Positions 45,564 through 58,507 of a DNA stretch of 64,000 bases are shown here, piece by piece. This DNA comes from Pholiota molesta (taxonomy: Eukaryota; Basidiomycota; Agaricomycetes; Agaricales; Strophariaceae). The notes below the pieces were generated by a model. It was given only the letters and a program-made list of their open reading frames with translations. It searched no databases and was not told the origin of the DNA. Made by a program: the position numbers and the translations under genes. The stretch lies in NCBI GenBank assembly GCA_014925825.1, contig JACGCK010000041.1:186001-250000 (forward strand), given 5' to 3'. Within the stretch, counting starts at the first letter, position 1, and each line of letters opens with the position of its first letter.

Positions 45564-46853
45564 ATGACCACGACCGACGACACCTCCCCGCTCCTCGCGG
45601 GCACGTTCGGCGAGTGCTGCTTCACGGCGTCCCAGTTCCAGCTCGAGGGCGAGCCCGCCGGCCGGATCGAGGAGATCGCGGGGTTCCAGACGTACGTCTC
45701 CGACCCACCGCCTGCGCGCAGCACGACGACGGACGGCGGACCTGGGGGGAGGAAGAGGGTGCTGCTGTTCTTCGCGGATGTGTATGGCCCGTTTTATGGG
45801 ACGGCGAAGTTGTTGCAGGATTACTTTGCGGGGCAGGGTGCGTTTACTTACTAATATTATATTCGGCGCCTTGTCTGTATGGGATGCTGACTTTGTTTTC
45901 GGGGCCAGGCTTTTGGGTGCTCGGGGTGGATTATTTCTTTGGGGACCCTGTGTATCTGCACCGCGGGACGCCGGGGTTTGATATGTCGGCGTGGGTGGAA
46001 AGGAAGCTGCGGGAGGCGCTGCCGGTGACGCCGAGATGGGTGGAGGAGGTGAGGCGGATGCATGGTGCGTATATGATTTGATTGGCGGGGTGTGGATCAG
46101 GGGGGAAAAAGTATTGATTGTGGAATTTTGGTTTAGGCGAGGACGCGTTATACTGCTCTGTTGGTGAGTCGTTTTCTTTGCATTCTGATTTTCGTGGGTA
46201 CATGTATGGCTGATCATGAACGCGATGTATCTCAGGGTATTGCTTTGGAGGCCCGTTCACTACCGATTTGGCCGCGACGGACAAGGTCGTTGCAGGTATG
46301 ATCCTGATTCCATGGACACACGCCGTCTCGAGGACCAGAACTTGATCGGGTACTTCTCAGCTGCGTTCGCCCATCCTGCATTCTTGACCGAGGACCAGTT
46401 CCGCAAAGTGAAGCGTACGTCCCATATCGCGAACATATCTGTTGCTATCTTAACCGCTGATAACTCGTATACTTAGAGCCGCTGCTCCTGTCATGCGCTG
46501 GTACGTCCCACGAAACCTCTCGTCCACACGTCGATATTCATTTTTATCGCATGCCCCCAAAGAAATCGACCACACCTTCCCCACGGCTGCGCGCCACAGG
46601 GCGGAGGATATCCTGGCTGAGGTGAAGGCGACGTATCATGTGCAGGTGTTCTCGGGCGTCGAGCATGGGTTCACGCGGGGGGATCCGACTGTGGAGAATA
46701 TCCGTGAGTACAGTGTGGATTACTTATCAGCTATGGCGAGGATGTTTGTGCTTATGGTTTACTTCGTGGATGGATGATGTAGGTTGGGCGCGACAGCAGT
46801 CTGCGGAGAGCATCGTGGCGTGGTTCAAGAGGTTTATTGCGTTGCAGTCTTGA
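45564..46853 (+). CDS. Dienelactone hydrolase family protein, copy 2
   Basis: MTTTDDTSPLLAGTFGECCF is followed by GFQTYVSDPPPARSTTTDGG (a small insertion relative to the other copies) and KRVLLFFADVYGPFYGTAKL. Then come GFWVLGVDYFFGDPVYLH, YCFGGPFTTDLAATDKVVA, AAFAHPAFLTEDQFRKVK, EPLLLSCAEIDHTFPTAARH, FSGVEHGFTRGDPTVENI and the end WFKRFIALQS. The Cys, Asp and His of the triad are all present and introns sit where they do in copy 1, so the copies arose by DNA duplication. HGFTRGD lacks one residue of copy 1's HGFATRGD. The coding region is notably GC-rich in the first exon. No frame break. Confidence 0.87.
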
Positions 46854-47285
46854 TCGACTCGTTTAGATATGTGTATGTTCGAAGATGTTCAAGGTCAAGA
46901 GAAAACAAATTTCAAGTGAAGGATTCACGATGTTCAATTTTGTCCAAGTGGATCATGCCCTCCTGACTTGCGGGATAAGATGATATGAATCAAGTCAGTT
47001 CCGTGAGGAACGGTTCTTTTGGCGGAATATCATGCTTCCTTCTCGAGAACGCAGACGCTATTGGGGCTATTGGGGCTATGCCTGGGCTATGCTGGGCTGA
47101 AGAACCATCTGTCGAGTTGGACTTTGGTCTCATGAGCTCTCGGCACCTTCATTGCCTATGTACATTCCTGACTCATTGATTGGACTCGTCAGGCTTTGGC
47201 GGGTCCGTCCAGTCAGTTTGCCGTTCTGTGGGCAATCTGATATCCCTGTGGGGCACTGATCGCGCTGCGTGCTAGTATTCAGAAC

Positions 47286-47292
47286 TATAAAA
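47286..47292 (+). promoter_or_regulatory. TATA-like element of dienelactone hydrolase copy 3
   Basis: TATAAAA lies about 103 bases before the ATG at 47395. Confidence 0.3.
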
Positions 47293-47394
47293 TTGACTCG
47301 ATTTCTGCATTGGCCAGCACCACTGGAATCTATCTGTCTTACCTCCTGGCGCCTTGGACAAACACGATTTCCGTAATTCAGCCTCATCTTCGAT

Positions 47395-48562
47395 ATGTCT
47401 GACTCTCGTCTTCTTGCCGGACCGATTGCAGACTGTTGTATCACAGGATTCAAACACGAAGGCGAACCAGTCGGGAGAGTCGAAACAATCGCTGGAATAA
47501 AGACTTATGTTTCTGATCCACCAACCGAAGACGCTACAGGTCCCAAGAAGGTTATCTTGTACTTCTCTGATGTGTTTGGGCCGTTCTACATCAACGCCCA
47601 ACTTCTCCAAGATCACTTCGCGTCTCGTGGTTTGTGTCGAGTTAAATATGGCACCAGCTCATAATTTACTCATGAGAGTTTAGGGTATCATGTCGTCGGG
47701 ATCGACTATTTCTTCGGAGATTATTTCTCTGATCATTTGGGAAAGCCTGGCTTCCAGCCCGCAGTGTGGGCGGAAGAGAAGCTGAAGGTAGCACGAGATG
47801 AGACTCCAAGGTGGATCGAGGAAGTAAGAAAGATTTATGGTGCGTGGGTCGGTCCCTGGCTTTGTATGGCTGGCAAAGACTGATTTACACTAATGTTAAT
47901 GATGGTGTGCTATAGGTGAAGAGGCGAAGTATTGCTCGATAGGTCTGTGGAATTTTCGGCGGCTATGGTGATTGTTCGATATTGAACCATGGTAGGTTAC
48001 TGCTTCGGCGGCCCATTCACTATTGAGCTCGCCGCAACCGACAAGGTTGTTGCAGGTATGTGTTCCTACATCCTAAAAGAAGTTGCCAGTAGTCATTAAT
48101 CACCTATCTCTGAGCTGGATTCGTATGTCCAGTTTGGGTGACTGAGGATCATTTCCAGAACGTCAAGAGTGAGATTTGTTCTCATATCAATATCTTTCGT
48201 TCTAATCGAGTGATATCAGGACCCTTCCTGCTTTCGTGCTCTGGTAAGTAATTGTTATCATCGCAAATCGTGTTACATATTGCTCACATATTTGCATAGA
48301 ACACGATGTTACTTTTCCCACTGCACAGCGCCACAAAGCAGAAGCGATCCTGGCAGAGGTCAAGGCGACGTATCATGTTCAAGTCTTCTCAGGAGTGGAA
48401 CACGGATTTGCGAGTCGAGGCGATATAAGCATCGAAAATATACGTAAGGAGTCAAGTTGTGGTTGGTGAAGTTCATACACTTGATCATCGTTCTTTGTTC
48501 AAGGTTGGACCCGGGAACAATCGGCCCAAGGCATCATTACTTGGTTCAATAGATTTACTTAG
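47395..48562 (+). CDS. Dienelactone hydrolase family protein, copy 3
   Basis: MSDSRLLAGPIADCCITGFK, then GIKTYVSDPP and KKVILYFSDVFGPFYINAQL. Spliced exons give GYHVVGIDYFFGDYFSDH, YCFGGPFTIELAATDKVVA, GFVCPVWVTEDHFQNVK, RPFLLSCAEHDVTFPTAQRH, FSGVEHGFASRGDISIENI and WFNRFT at TAG 48560-48562. The triad (Cys in YCFGG, Asp in EHDVTFP, His in VEHGF) is intact. Where copies 1 and 2 have AAFAHP, this copy reads AGFVCP, replacing a conserved His-Pro lead-in. Its base composition is less GC-rich than copies 1 and 2, suggesting it is the oldest or least selected. Same intron positions as its neighbours. Confidence 0.83.
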
Positions 48563-50837
48563 TTCTGTGTAACAGGAGCCAGATTTGCTCGCTTCGGAGT
48601 TCATAGCAAAAAGGATGATTAAATCAACAGACAGTTGGGTGTATTTCTAGACGTTCGCGCGTTGACGATTGTAACATTCCCAGTCTCCAACGCACGCATA
48701 TCTATATTATACAATGCGCGCACAAAGAATGTCCCGAGCCCTGCCAGCCCGCATCCTAGGGGAGGCTGATGCGTCTTACTCCAGCAGTTTATCTTGCTAC
48801 GGATTGATCAATGTTGGGCCTTCAAGGCCATCCTGCTATCGCCTTGGTATGCCAACCGTATGATGATACTGTCTTTTAAAGTTTCTTTAAGAGGTATAAG
48901 ATTGGTAACCGGAACCTCTGGAAGCGATAGGGCAAAATATCAGATAAGATCCTCGTTGGATACATTGGCACTATGGCGAACAGCAGCTCCAAGACAGTCC
49001 GGGATCTGGTAATTTCTGAATTCTGCTGGTCGAGTGAAAACATCCAATGATACAAAGAAAAATGGCGTAGTGCGTCTGTCAAGGATATGGTACGTATATC
49101 AAAGATATATGCGTTGTTCCAATCCTCTCTGCCATCACATGGTCTGTGCAGTGTCCGCGTTGTCACATAGCACAATTTCTTCTACATCGTCTCTTTCTTC
49201 CCACAACGATGCTTCCTCCCTCCCCGTCGTTTTCCTCCGAAATTAAGACGATGGTGGTCATGTTTAGCGGTGAGCAAAAATTCAAATATACTCTAGGCGG
49301 CCCTTAGCAGCATTTGGTATTCCCAGAGGTACATATATGCGCTATTCGAGGTTCTGTTTGTCCGACGCCTTCTCAGCTTGGGACGATTTCAGTTCCTCGA
49401 TGCGTGTGTTTACCACTTCCACAGAAAATAGGCGCCGAAATTTAAGTAATATCCAAAACTTGAATACTAGCGATGGTATGTACAATATCTCTGCGCCTCC
49501 AGCGCAACTACATAACTCTCGCTATTATGCATGTTTGTTTACTTTCACTCTCGAAAGTTGAAACAAGGTTACCATATATCAGGATTTTAGACAAGGCAAC
49601 ATGCACGTTCCGATCGCCCAAAAAGTAGCATTCACTAAATTGCAATCGGTAAACTCACCCTCTCACTTTCTTCCATTCGCATTTCATTTCCACCTCCCCG
49701 ACTTCGCGGCGCTACTCGCAAACTCGTTCCCCATCTAGGGATTGCAGAGATTAAAAATTTTATGATGAATATTGTAACGATCAACACACGGCCACTATCG
49801 ATATCGGTCATCGAACAGCGCCCAGACCCCGAAATCAGCGCTGGTAGGGCTTTCAACACGTCAATGACGGAGACGATGCGTGTACGTCTGGTGTGCGTAT
49901 AGATTCGTCTGAGAACCATCCCAATTTGAAGCACTTCGCGTATTCAGAGTCTATCGTCGCAATGCCGCGTTCTGAAAGCGCTGACGTTCGTCTATGAAAC
50001 CATCCATGGTAATCATCGGACTGGATCAAACCATACCCGAAATGCAAACCCACGACGCGTCGCTTACCCGTCATTCAACATTTATGACCGCGGACTATGC
50101 CGACGACGCGTCGACCGCGACGCGTTATTGACACCAGTTTGTCCCTTGGGCATCACCATGTTGACTCGGCGCCGCCCGCCCATTAATTAAAGACCCAAAT
50201 GCAGCAATTGTGTCCGAGAATCCGAGTAAAATGCGCGCCTCGAGGCGTATCACGGTCACGTGGGGATAGTTGAACTTCATTCCCCCTGCACCGCCTTTCT
50301 CCTTGTTCTCTCTCGTCGTCCCGAACGTAGACCGTCCCCCTAGCCTCGATTTCCGTCTTCCACGCTACCATCGCCGCTCTCAACCCACTTCGCTGTGGTG
50401 CTAGGGCTGGTAGAGTTTGAAGAGGAAGAAAGTGCTTCGCAAGGTGTGTGGTTTCCATCGATAGGTGAGTTGGTCATTGAGCTCGATGCTGGGAAGAGAT
50501 GGGCGCTGACTGTGATCCATTTCTGCTGTGCTAGAGTCCCTTAGAAATTTAAGATATCAAAAGTCCAAGCAATTAACGCGTTCCTAGTAACGAGTCTTGC
50601 CCGACGCACTGACACGGTCCCCGACACGTTTTACGGTTCACGCATTCCAACAGCCATATACATTCAACCATCATCACGATAGCTTTCTACGACACGCACA
50701 AGTTCACGTTAGCAACAATCCAATCCGACACAATTATCAACACAAACCAACTCAACACACCCAACAACACACGACACGACATTCACGAAACAAAACACAC
50801 GAACACGAACAAGAACACACGATACTCACCACGAACG
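48563..50837. other. Long intergenic region upstream of the large gene
   Basis: No gene supported; frames on both strands are short and unconserved. The last 800 bases are the promoter of the large gene and hold four ACGCGT hexamers. The last 150 bases before its ATG are rich in CA (ACACAACACACGACACGAC) and look like a 5' UTR. Confidence 0.45.
50055..50581 (+). promoter_or_regulatory. Cluster of four ACGCGT (MCB-type) hexamers
   Basis: ACGCGT occurs at 50055-50060, 50106-50111, 50120-50125 and 50576-50581, 257 to 783 bases before the large gene's start. In fungi this hexamer is the MluI cell-cycle box bound by the MBF complex (Mbp1/Swi6). Three copies within 71 bases is well above chance. 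Binding here is inferred from the motif only. Confidence 0.4.
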
Positions 50838-53800
50838 ATGATACGCAGCACCAACACCGCCCGCCCCCAAACCCAAACACCGCACTCCAACCCCTCTAAC
50901 ATTCCCTCCATCCGCCTCATCTCCGCAACCCCCTCTGCCGCCGGCTCCTCCGCAGACGGCAGCATGGACGCATCCCAGACGTACAACCGCTCCCTCGAGG
51001 ATGCCTGGGCTGCATTGGCCCCCAGCGCGCTGGCACCTAAGGCGCCCGCTGCCGAGCCCCGCAAGCGCCTCGTCCCGAAGAAGAGCAAGCTCAGCCTGCT
51101 TGGCATGGGCATCGGGCTCGGCTCTACCTCCGCAGCAAAGGAGCGCGCACGCGACTTCTCTGACATCACGCGCCGTATTGGCGCAGATTTGTCGGCGGCG
51201 GGCGGGTTCGAGATTTATGTGGACCCTGAGGCTGGCGACGAGCTCGGCGAGGTGGTCGTGGTCAAGAAGAAGAAGTCGAGGGCGGCGCTAGATGGGATGG
51301 CCTGGGGCGCGAAGGAGGTGACGAATGTGCCGAAGGCGCCCAGAGAGAGCAAGGAAGGAAAAGACGGGAAGGGAGGCCTCTTGAAGGTGAAGACGGAGGA
51401 GGGCCAGAAGTGGTGGAGCATTGGCCGCGGGAGGAAGGACTCAAAGGAGGAGAAGAAGGACAAAGAGAACAAGATAAGTCACAAACGTATGTGGTCCATT
51501 TTCTACCCAACCGAATCTGAGCTCATGGCGTCTGTTCTAGCCATCGAATATATACGCGACCCTCAACCACGTTCGAAGAGTTCGTCACTCGCCTTCCTTT
51601 GTGTGATATAAGTGCTGATTTCAGCGTATTTTCTTCCACAGCCCCAGATCTTTTCAAATCAAGCAAAGACACCCGAGCGCGCTTCAATTCCCTCGACTCG
51701 GGCATCCTCCTCAACGGTCCGATCAACATGGGCCCAGCCCACCCTTCTGAAGAACGCTTCCCGTCCTCCGGCAGCACTGAGCCTTCGCCCGTCGCGTCTA
51801 CTTTCGCGCGCGCGCCCACAACAAGCACCATGTCGCGCTCGGCCACGCCTACCACCTTCTCGCGCTCAGCGACGCCCACCGCCTCGGGCTTGCTCGCGCC
51901 GCCTGCTGCGCTCGGCGTGCCGGGTCAGCAGGGTGGTACGCAAGGCTCGATCGCGCTGCGCGCAATGCGCTCTGTGCGTTCGCTGGCACGCATTGGCAGC
52001 TGGGCGCAGCTCAAGAACATGCCTGCTCCTGGGCCGGAGGATGTCGAAGTCGAAGTCTCCAAAGAGGAGAAAAAGGAGAAGGGCGACAAGAAGAAGAAGA
52101 AGAAATCGAAGGAAGACAAGGAGAATGGTGTCCAAGAGGGTAAAGAGAAGGAGAAGAAGGACAAGAAGAAAAAATCGGTGAAGAAGGACAAGTCCGGCGA
52201 GAAGGAGAAAGAAAAGGAAAAGGAGAAGGCGCAAAACACCATCCGCCTCTCCTCGTCCTCCTTCGAAGCTGGGCTCTCACTTCGTCTCCCGGACCCGCTC
52301 CAGCCGCTGCACCATCCCAAGCAGCGACAGCGCAGACACTCGGACCGAAGAAACACAGCATCCTTGGCTTGGGCTTGCCCTCCTCGCTGCGCCTGCCCTC
52401 CGTATCTGCAGCGCGCGTCACTTCCACCGCGTCCTCCGCCTCATCCAATGCGGGGATCGCGATAGGCAGCATCAGCGCCCCGCAGCGGCTCAGCGCGGAC
52501 TACGCGAAGGGCCGCGCCTCGCTCACCAGCGTCGGCAGCGTGCGGCCCGCGTCGCAGATGTCAGCCGCCTCCTCCGCGGGCTCGTCGCTCCGCCCTTTGA
52601 GCACGACGAGCAGCGTCAGCCGCAGCTCCCGCAGCTCGGCAGGGAGTGTGCGCTGGGACGAGGAGGGGCTGGAGACGGTGCGGGAGCAGCGCAGGCAGGA
52701 GAGGGCGGAGGCGGCGGGCCGGGACGAGAAGACGGAGAGGAGGACGAGTCGCGAGAGTAAGCATAGTGCAGAGGGAAGGAGGCGCACGCCGTTGACGGCG
52801 GTGTTCCCTGAGGTGCAGGGCGAGGGCGGGGTGGAGATAGGGGTCGATGGAAGGGAACGGAGGGCGAGTTATCCGATTTTGACGATCGAGGAGGCGACGG
52901 CGGATGGGCATGGAGCGGCGGATGATGATGAGATACTGCTGGAGGACGACGATAGTGGGATGCAGGAAGCTGAAAGTCAGGAGGAGGTGGTGCCGTCGCC
53001 GGCGGCGACGCCCGTGAAAACAGCGCGGAAGCGTCCGCTGAGCGAGCAGCTCCTCGGGAAGAGCCGGCCAAAGCCTATGTACGAGGATGAAGAAGGTGCG
53101 TTATTTGATTTACTTTTCCTTTTTATTTCATTTAATCAATTACTGATGTGATTTGTATTGCAGGCGTGCTATCGATCCTTGACGCCGCAACCAATGACCT
53201 TGCACTTTTGATCAACAACCTCGATCTGCAGGCGACGCCTAGCACACCTGGCGACCTCACCCCCTTCCGACCCTCTCCTTCAACTGACGCCACTCCGAGC
53301 GATGCCAGCCAGTCGCAATCTCAGACACCCACGCTCTCGCACAAGAAGGCCAAGAAAAACGTCGTGGACAGCCCGCTGAGGACATTGAGGAAGAACCAGC
53401 TCGCCGCGGTATCGAGTGTCAGCTCGCTGCGCCCCTATGCTCAGTCGCGAGGTTACACGAAGCAGTCTACTGGGTCAGGTCCGCTTGGGCTTCTGCCTGC
53501 TGCTACCATCGAGGCGACGCGTCCGCTCGCTGTCAAGAGCGCGATCAACAAGGGCTCCAACGCCAGCGCCACTGCTAACGCCAACGCCGCGCTCATCTCG
53601 CAGCAAATTGCACCCTGGGCAACGCTCCTCCAAGGCCTTTCGCCCGTGCGCGAGAAGGTGCGCGCGATCAATGCCAAGGCCACGCCATCGCCAACGAATG
53701 CGAGCTTTTCTACGTCAGTTTCGTCTGCGACCTCCAGCACGTTCCGCCCTGGTCATAAGCGCACGATGACGCCTGCCCCGGAACCGGAGCCTGAGCCCGT

Positions 53801-56800
53801 ATTCCAGCCGCTTCGCCCTGCGCGCTCCAAGCTCGTCTTCCCCAAGCCCAAGGCAAGTGGGCTGTTTAACAAGGCTCCTGCGGCTCTTGTGGAAGAGAAG
53901 GCAAGCGCGGATGACGATACCATGGACATCGACGAGCTCGAAATCGGCCGCGGCGCGCTGACGCCTGTTTTCAAGCGCATCCACGAGGAGGAACAGGAGC
54001 GCGAGCGCAAGAAATCGCGCAGCTCGCTCCTCCCACCGTTGGACCTCGTGTCCAGCCGTTCGCCCCGTGGCTCGCGTGGTTCCAGCCGCCATAGCTATGG
54101 CAGTCGTCGCAGTCGCGGCAGTGCGGAGTCGCGCGCGCCAATTACTCGCGAGGCAAGGCGCGTGCTGGGCTTGTCGGGTACCATGGGCGGGTCGGATGTG
54201 TCGATGTACGCTGGCCCCGAGCCGGATGCGTCTGACCCAGACTCGGACGTGCCTGATGAGCTGCGGTACATCCTGAGGGCGCAGGAACGCGACGACGAAG
54301 TGTCGGTGTATGACGAGCGCGAAGACAGTGTTATGGGCCACGGAGAGGAGCAGCGCGAAGCAGAGGAAGAAGATGACCATGGCATGGATATCGACGCCCC
54401 GCGTCCTTCGTTCGACGGCCCCCCGCGCATCCCACTTCCCGTCTTCCGTGCAGCGCTTATTACTGACGATGACGAGCCGAGCCGTGCCATTTCCGAGAGC
54501 CCGATGTCGGATGACAGTAATACCAAGGCATCTTTCGACTGGACAGGCGAGCTCCACTCGCTCAACGCATCAGGGGCCTCAGATCGCCGCAGCTTCGTCG
54601 AGCAACTCGAGCACGCGTTCCGCACCCCTGCGAAGGTGGATCTGCGGTATGCATTCGCTGATGCGCTCCAGGTGCCGGTGCCTGCACTTCCTATCCCGCC
54701 TGTCCCGCGCGTGCGCACTGCGGTGGCGGTTCATGCGGACGAGAGTACCAGCAGCATGGGCGAGGAGGATGAGGAGTGTGGCGATTACGATTCAGGTGCG
54801 CTGGAGGGTGTTGTGGATTTGGGCAATGGGAGTAGTGGAGTTTTGTTGGAGGGCTGTCAGGAAGGAGAGAGGCTAGCAGATGTGGGGATGCCAACCATCG
54901 CATTCAGCATGTATGAGGATACCACAGGAGCGGAGAAAGAGGCGTCCATGCAGGAAAGCCAGAGCCGCTCTCGCTTTGACATGTTTTCCGCCGGAGAGGC
55001 GGAACGCATCGTTGATGTCGCGGAGCCCTCTATGTTCGCGAATGGCGTGGATAGTCGCGACAGCGCCCCGAGCTACGAAGACCCTACCGAGGATAGTATT
55101 TTCAATCGCAGCACCTCGTCCACGGGATCTAAGCGACCTTCGGAAGGAAAACTCGATACATCGTTCAGGTTTGGTGGGCTACCGCGCGAGGACTCATCTG
55201 CAGAGATGGAGGGTAAAGAGAAGAATAGGCCTCTCACCCTCTCGGATATCATCCCACCTCCTTCTCACGCCCGTGCGCTCTCCGAATGCTCTGTGGAAGA
55301 CAATAGCTCGGTCCTCAGGGAAATTGACATGCTGATCAACATTCCGTTTGCCCGTATCGCACCCATTGTTTCCGCTCCCACTGGCGCCGCCTCGCAAATG
55401 CAAAACCCAGACCGCAAGCAACACCACGTGCAGGAGAAAGCAGTCAACCGCCGTAGCATTTACAAGGGACCCTCGCGCCCGACTTCTGGCATCAGCTTCA
55501 CCGGTTTCAGCGACTCGTTCGAGGAGGCGCGGCGCAACTTCGAATTCACTTCTGAACGACCTGCATTTTACCCGCCTCGCGCCACTGCACATGCGCGTAA
55601 CGCCTCCCGTAATGGACGCCGCGCTGCCCGCCACGCGAAGATGGAGTCCGTGTTCAGTATTGCGTCTGTATCCTCATACGGGCACGTTATCCGTGCTGGC
55701 TCGAGCGATCCCTTCCAGTACGCCACGGATATGCCGCGCCTTAGCGAGCGTCCGAGTGCGGAAAATCTCTCCACTATCATGAGTGACCTCGAGGACACCT
55801 TCGCATTCCGGCGCCCGGTTGGAGAGGGTGCAGTCATCCCGGAGAGCTTGAGGTATTTCGGTGCTGCAGCTGGACGAAGAAGGGAGCGCGTAGCGAGTGA
55901 TGCAAGTACCTTTTCATTCCATGCACCACTGCCCTCCTTGGCGCGTGGCCAGCACAGGCGCCGCGAGTCGAACATGTCGGTTTCATCCATTGCACCTCCG
56001 ATCAGCCTCTACACGCGCGCGTACCCGCACGGCGCTGGCCATCGCAGGAACGATTCGACTGCCAGCAACAGCTCTATGGGGCACTCGTACTCCTATTCTT
56101 ATTCGTATGCGCGTCACAGCCAAGCTTGGGGCCCAAAGCACCGCAGGGACATGTCGATCGATTCGGTCTCAATGGGCAGTGAGTTCTCCGCTGCGTACAT
56201 AGGGCGCCCGGGCGTTGGCGATAAGATGTTCGACCGTCCTGGCATAGGAGACAAAATGTTCGATGCGCAGGGCGATTTCGGGCCGTTGACATCAATCACT
56301 GCATCACCTCCAGAAAGCACAACACGCTCAACATTCAGTCTTGTCCAGGAGCGCCACCACCTTGATGTCGAGGTAACAGAGGCCTACGATTCGCTGCCCT
56401 ACGACTCGATCATGGACGAGGAACGCAGGTATGATGACGATGGAGAGGATTCGCTGTTTGAGAAAACGGGCTGGGAAGCGCATAGGGAGAGTATCGAATC
56501 GGATGAGGTGTTTGGTGACTACCCCAGGCGCAACATGTCGTTGACGCTGGTGGAAACCGCCTTCGTCCGCCCCTGATTCAAAGCCATAGGTGGTCTATGT
56601 ACACGGCCGATAACACTGGCGTGCTTTATGGCTCAGACAAGTCGGCAGTAATCGCCGAAGAAGATACGATGCTAAGTGTAAGCATTTTCATCGTTTCATG
56701 GAGATATCACTAATCTTTATTGGTATAGATGCTCGGAGGAGGCCAAGCTCCTGTCCGCCGCCAGTCTATCCTCGAGTCGCCCTGCCCCCGCATCGAGAAG

Positions 56801-58507
56801 CGTAAGCATTCCACAATGCAAGGTCTGCGCATGTTCAAGGGAAAGCCTCTGGAAGAATACGAGTCTCCAAATAAGGCACGCATCGTCGAGAAAGCATCTA
56901 TTGCCTCGACATCGTCTTTCCAATTTGGCGGCGAACGCATGATCAAGGCACAGCACGGTTTGTTGGAACGCCAGAGCCTTGAAGACAGTGCCCTCATTGC
57001 CGACGGCGAGGAGCTGGCCAGTGCTTGTATGTATTACTTCGTTTCATTCTCATTTAAGGATGCCCACTAAACCTTTTCATATAGATTTCTCTGCTCCTGT
57101 CTTCTCCCGTCCAGGACCTACGGGGCGTTCTCGCTCTAGCACGTGTACCACCTCAAGTTCAGGTTCAGGCTCCGGCTCTGATACACCACCTTTGTCCACC
57201 GGCGGCGAGACGCCCCCTCTTCTGCATCACTCGGATGCTTCTTCCATCTCTGAAGGCTCTCAGTCAAGCATCGACCTCACTCAGATCAACATCGCACTCT
57301 CTAACGCTACAAGCCCCGTGTCTGGTGTGTTCAATCGTATACGCGCCCGCGCCCGTGGCGTTGGCCATCGTCGACGCTACTCCAACGCGCAACAGCACAT
57401 GTCACGCTCATCGGTATACGAGACGATCGAAGAGGATACAGCGGAGCTTACTGGGACACATCATGCACACACCGGTAACGGTAACGCAGCCGGAAGCCCT
57501 GCAATGTCGCTTTTGGCGTCAACGAAGAAGGGAGATGATAGCCCAACGACGAGACAGCCAGTGTTTATCATGGATGGGGATACGGCATCGTTCGATGCCC
57601 ATGCGGAGGCGCAACATGAGGAGCCAGTTTGGGACGACGAGAGGGGTATTGTCGCGCTCAGGAAGTATTACGCCCTCCGAGATGAGGCGCAGAATACAGT
57701 CACGGAAAGCAGGAGGATTTGGTCCGATACGCCATTCTCCCTCTTTGCCATTCAGAGTATGTCTTAACTTGTTGTATGTTTCCTCTCATTTTCCTGATTG
57801 GTGATTCCATAGCTTCGAAGCCCCGGCGGAGCCTGCTGGTATGCAAGCGCTTCTCGAATATTCCGTCCAGAACTATGGTCCTCTCCCTTCTGAGCTTCGT
57901 CCGCATCGCGTTCGCTCTCGCACTTCCTCGCGTGCTTCGCCATATCCTCAAGCTAGACATTCCAAGGCAACCATGTCTCCTGAGCAAACTCGTACCGCTA
58001 AATCCACACTTTCCCCGGAACATTCCCGTCGTAACAACACTAGCAAAAATGTCAATGCGACCATCGATAGTCAACGCACGCCCGTTCTCCAGCCCATGAT
58101 TCTAGAGGATAAAAACGTCAAAGTCCTCTCTGCAGCTCCGGCGTTGGGTGCCCTCAAACCTTTTTCGCCTCTCGTCATGGATATTGAACCGAAGCGCGAA
58201 AATGCATATGGGCTCGCTCCCAACGCCCGTCCTCGTGTTGGATCCAACGCACGGCGTACAGCTCTTGGCTGGTCGAAACGCAGACTGGCACTGGCAAATC
58301 CTCCTCGGACAGAAGGAGAACGCCGTCGCTAGTGGCCTTGCCATGACGTACGTTGATCCTATTTGTTTCGTTGTCTTTCGTTATGGCTGACATTTATTTT
58401 TCTCGTAGTCCTGGCGATAACTGAGGCTCAACCGCCCTCGTCCCCGTGGCCGTCCTACCCCAGGCGGACGAACTCCTGCTGCGCAGAATCGGCCTATTCG
58501 CATATAA
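50838..58507 (+). CDS. Very large low-complexity Ser/Lys-rich conserved protein (about 2,400 aa)
   Basis: Seven exons. The N-terminus MIRSTNTARPQTQ leads to RSLEDAWAALAP and KRLVPKKSKLSLLGMGIGL. A lysine/glutamate tract at about 52060-52240 (KKKKKKSKEDKENG) follows, then long Ser/Pro/Arg-rich disordered parts, acidic patches (DDDEILLEDDDSG), a doubled RPGVGDKMFD / RPGIGDKMFD near 56205-56265, SFQFGGERMIKAQHGLLERQ, IWSDTPFSLFAIQ and MQALLEYSVQNYGPLPSELR. It ends LRLNRPRPRGRPTPGG and AAQNRPIRI. I recognise these end blocks from large conserved Agaricomycete proteins without known function; the basic tracts suggest a nuclear or scaffold role (inference). Frame breaks at 52271-52273, 56570-56573, 57812, about 58283, 58310 and 58420 are each fixed by one added base. 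Confidence 0.75.

Noticed and set aside
47058..47100. Short GCTATTGGG / GGGCTATG repeat before hydrolase copy 3
   Set aside because: Only four imperfect units of about 10 bases; ordinary microsatellite drift.
53715..54557. A 280-residue antisense frame inside the large gene
   Set aside because: The plus-strand frame there is 1,142 residues and conserved; the antisense frame is Arg/Ala-rich shadow coding.
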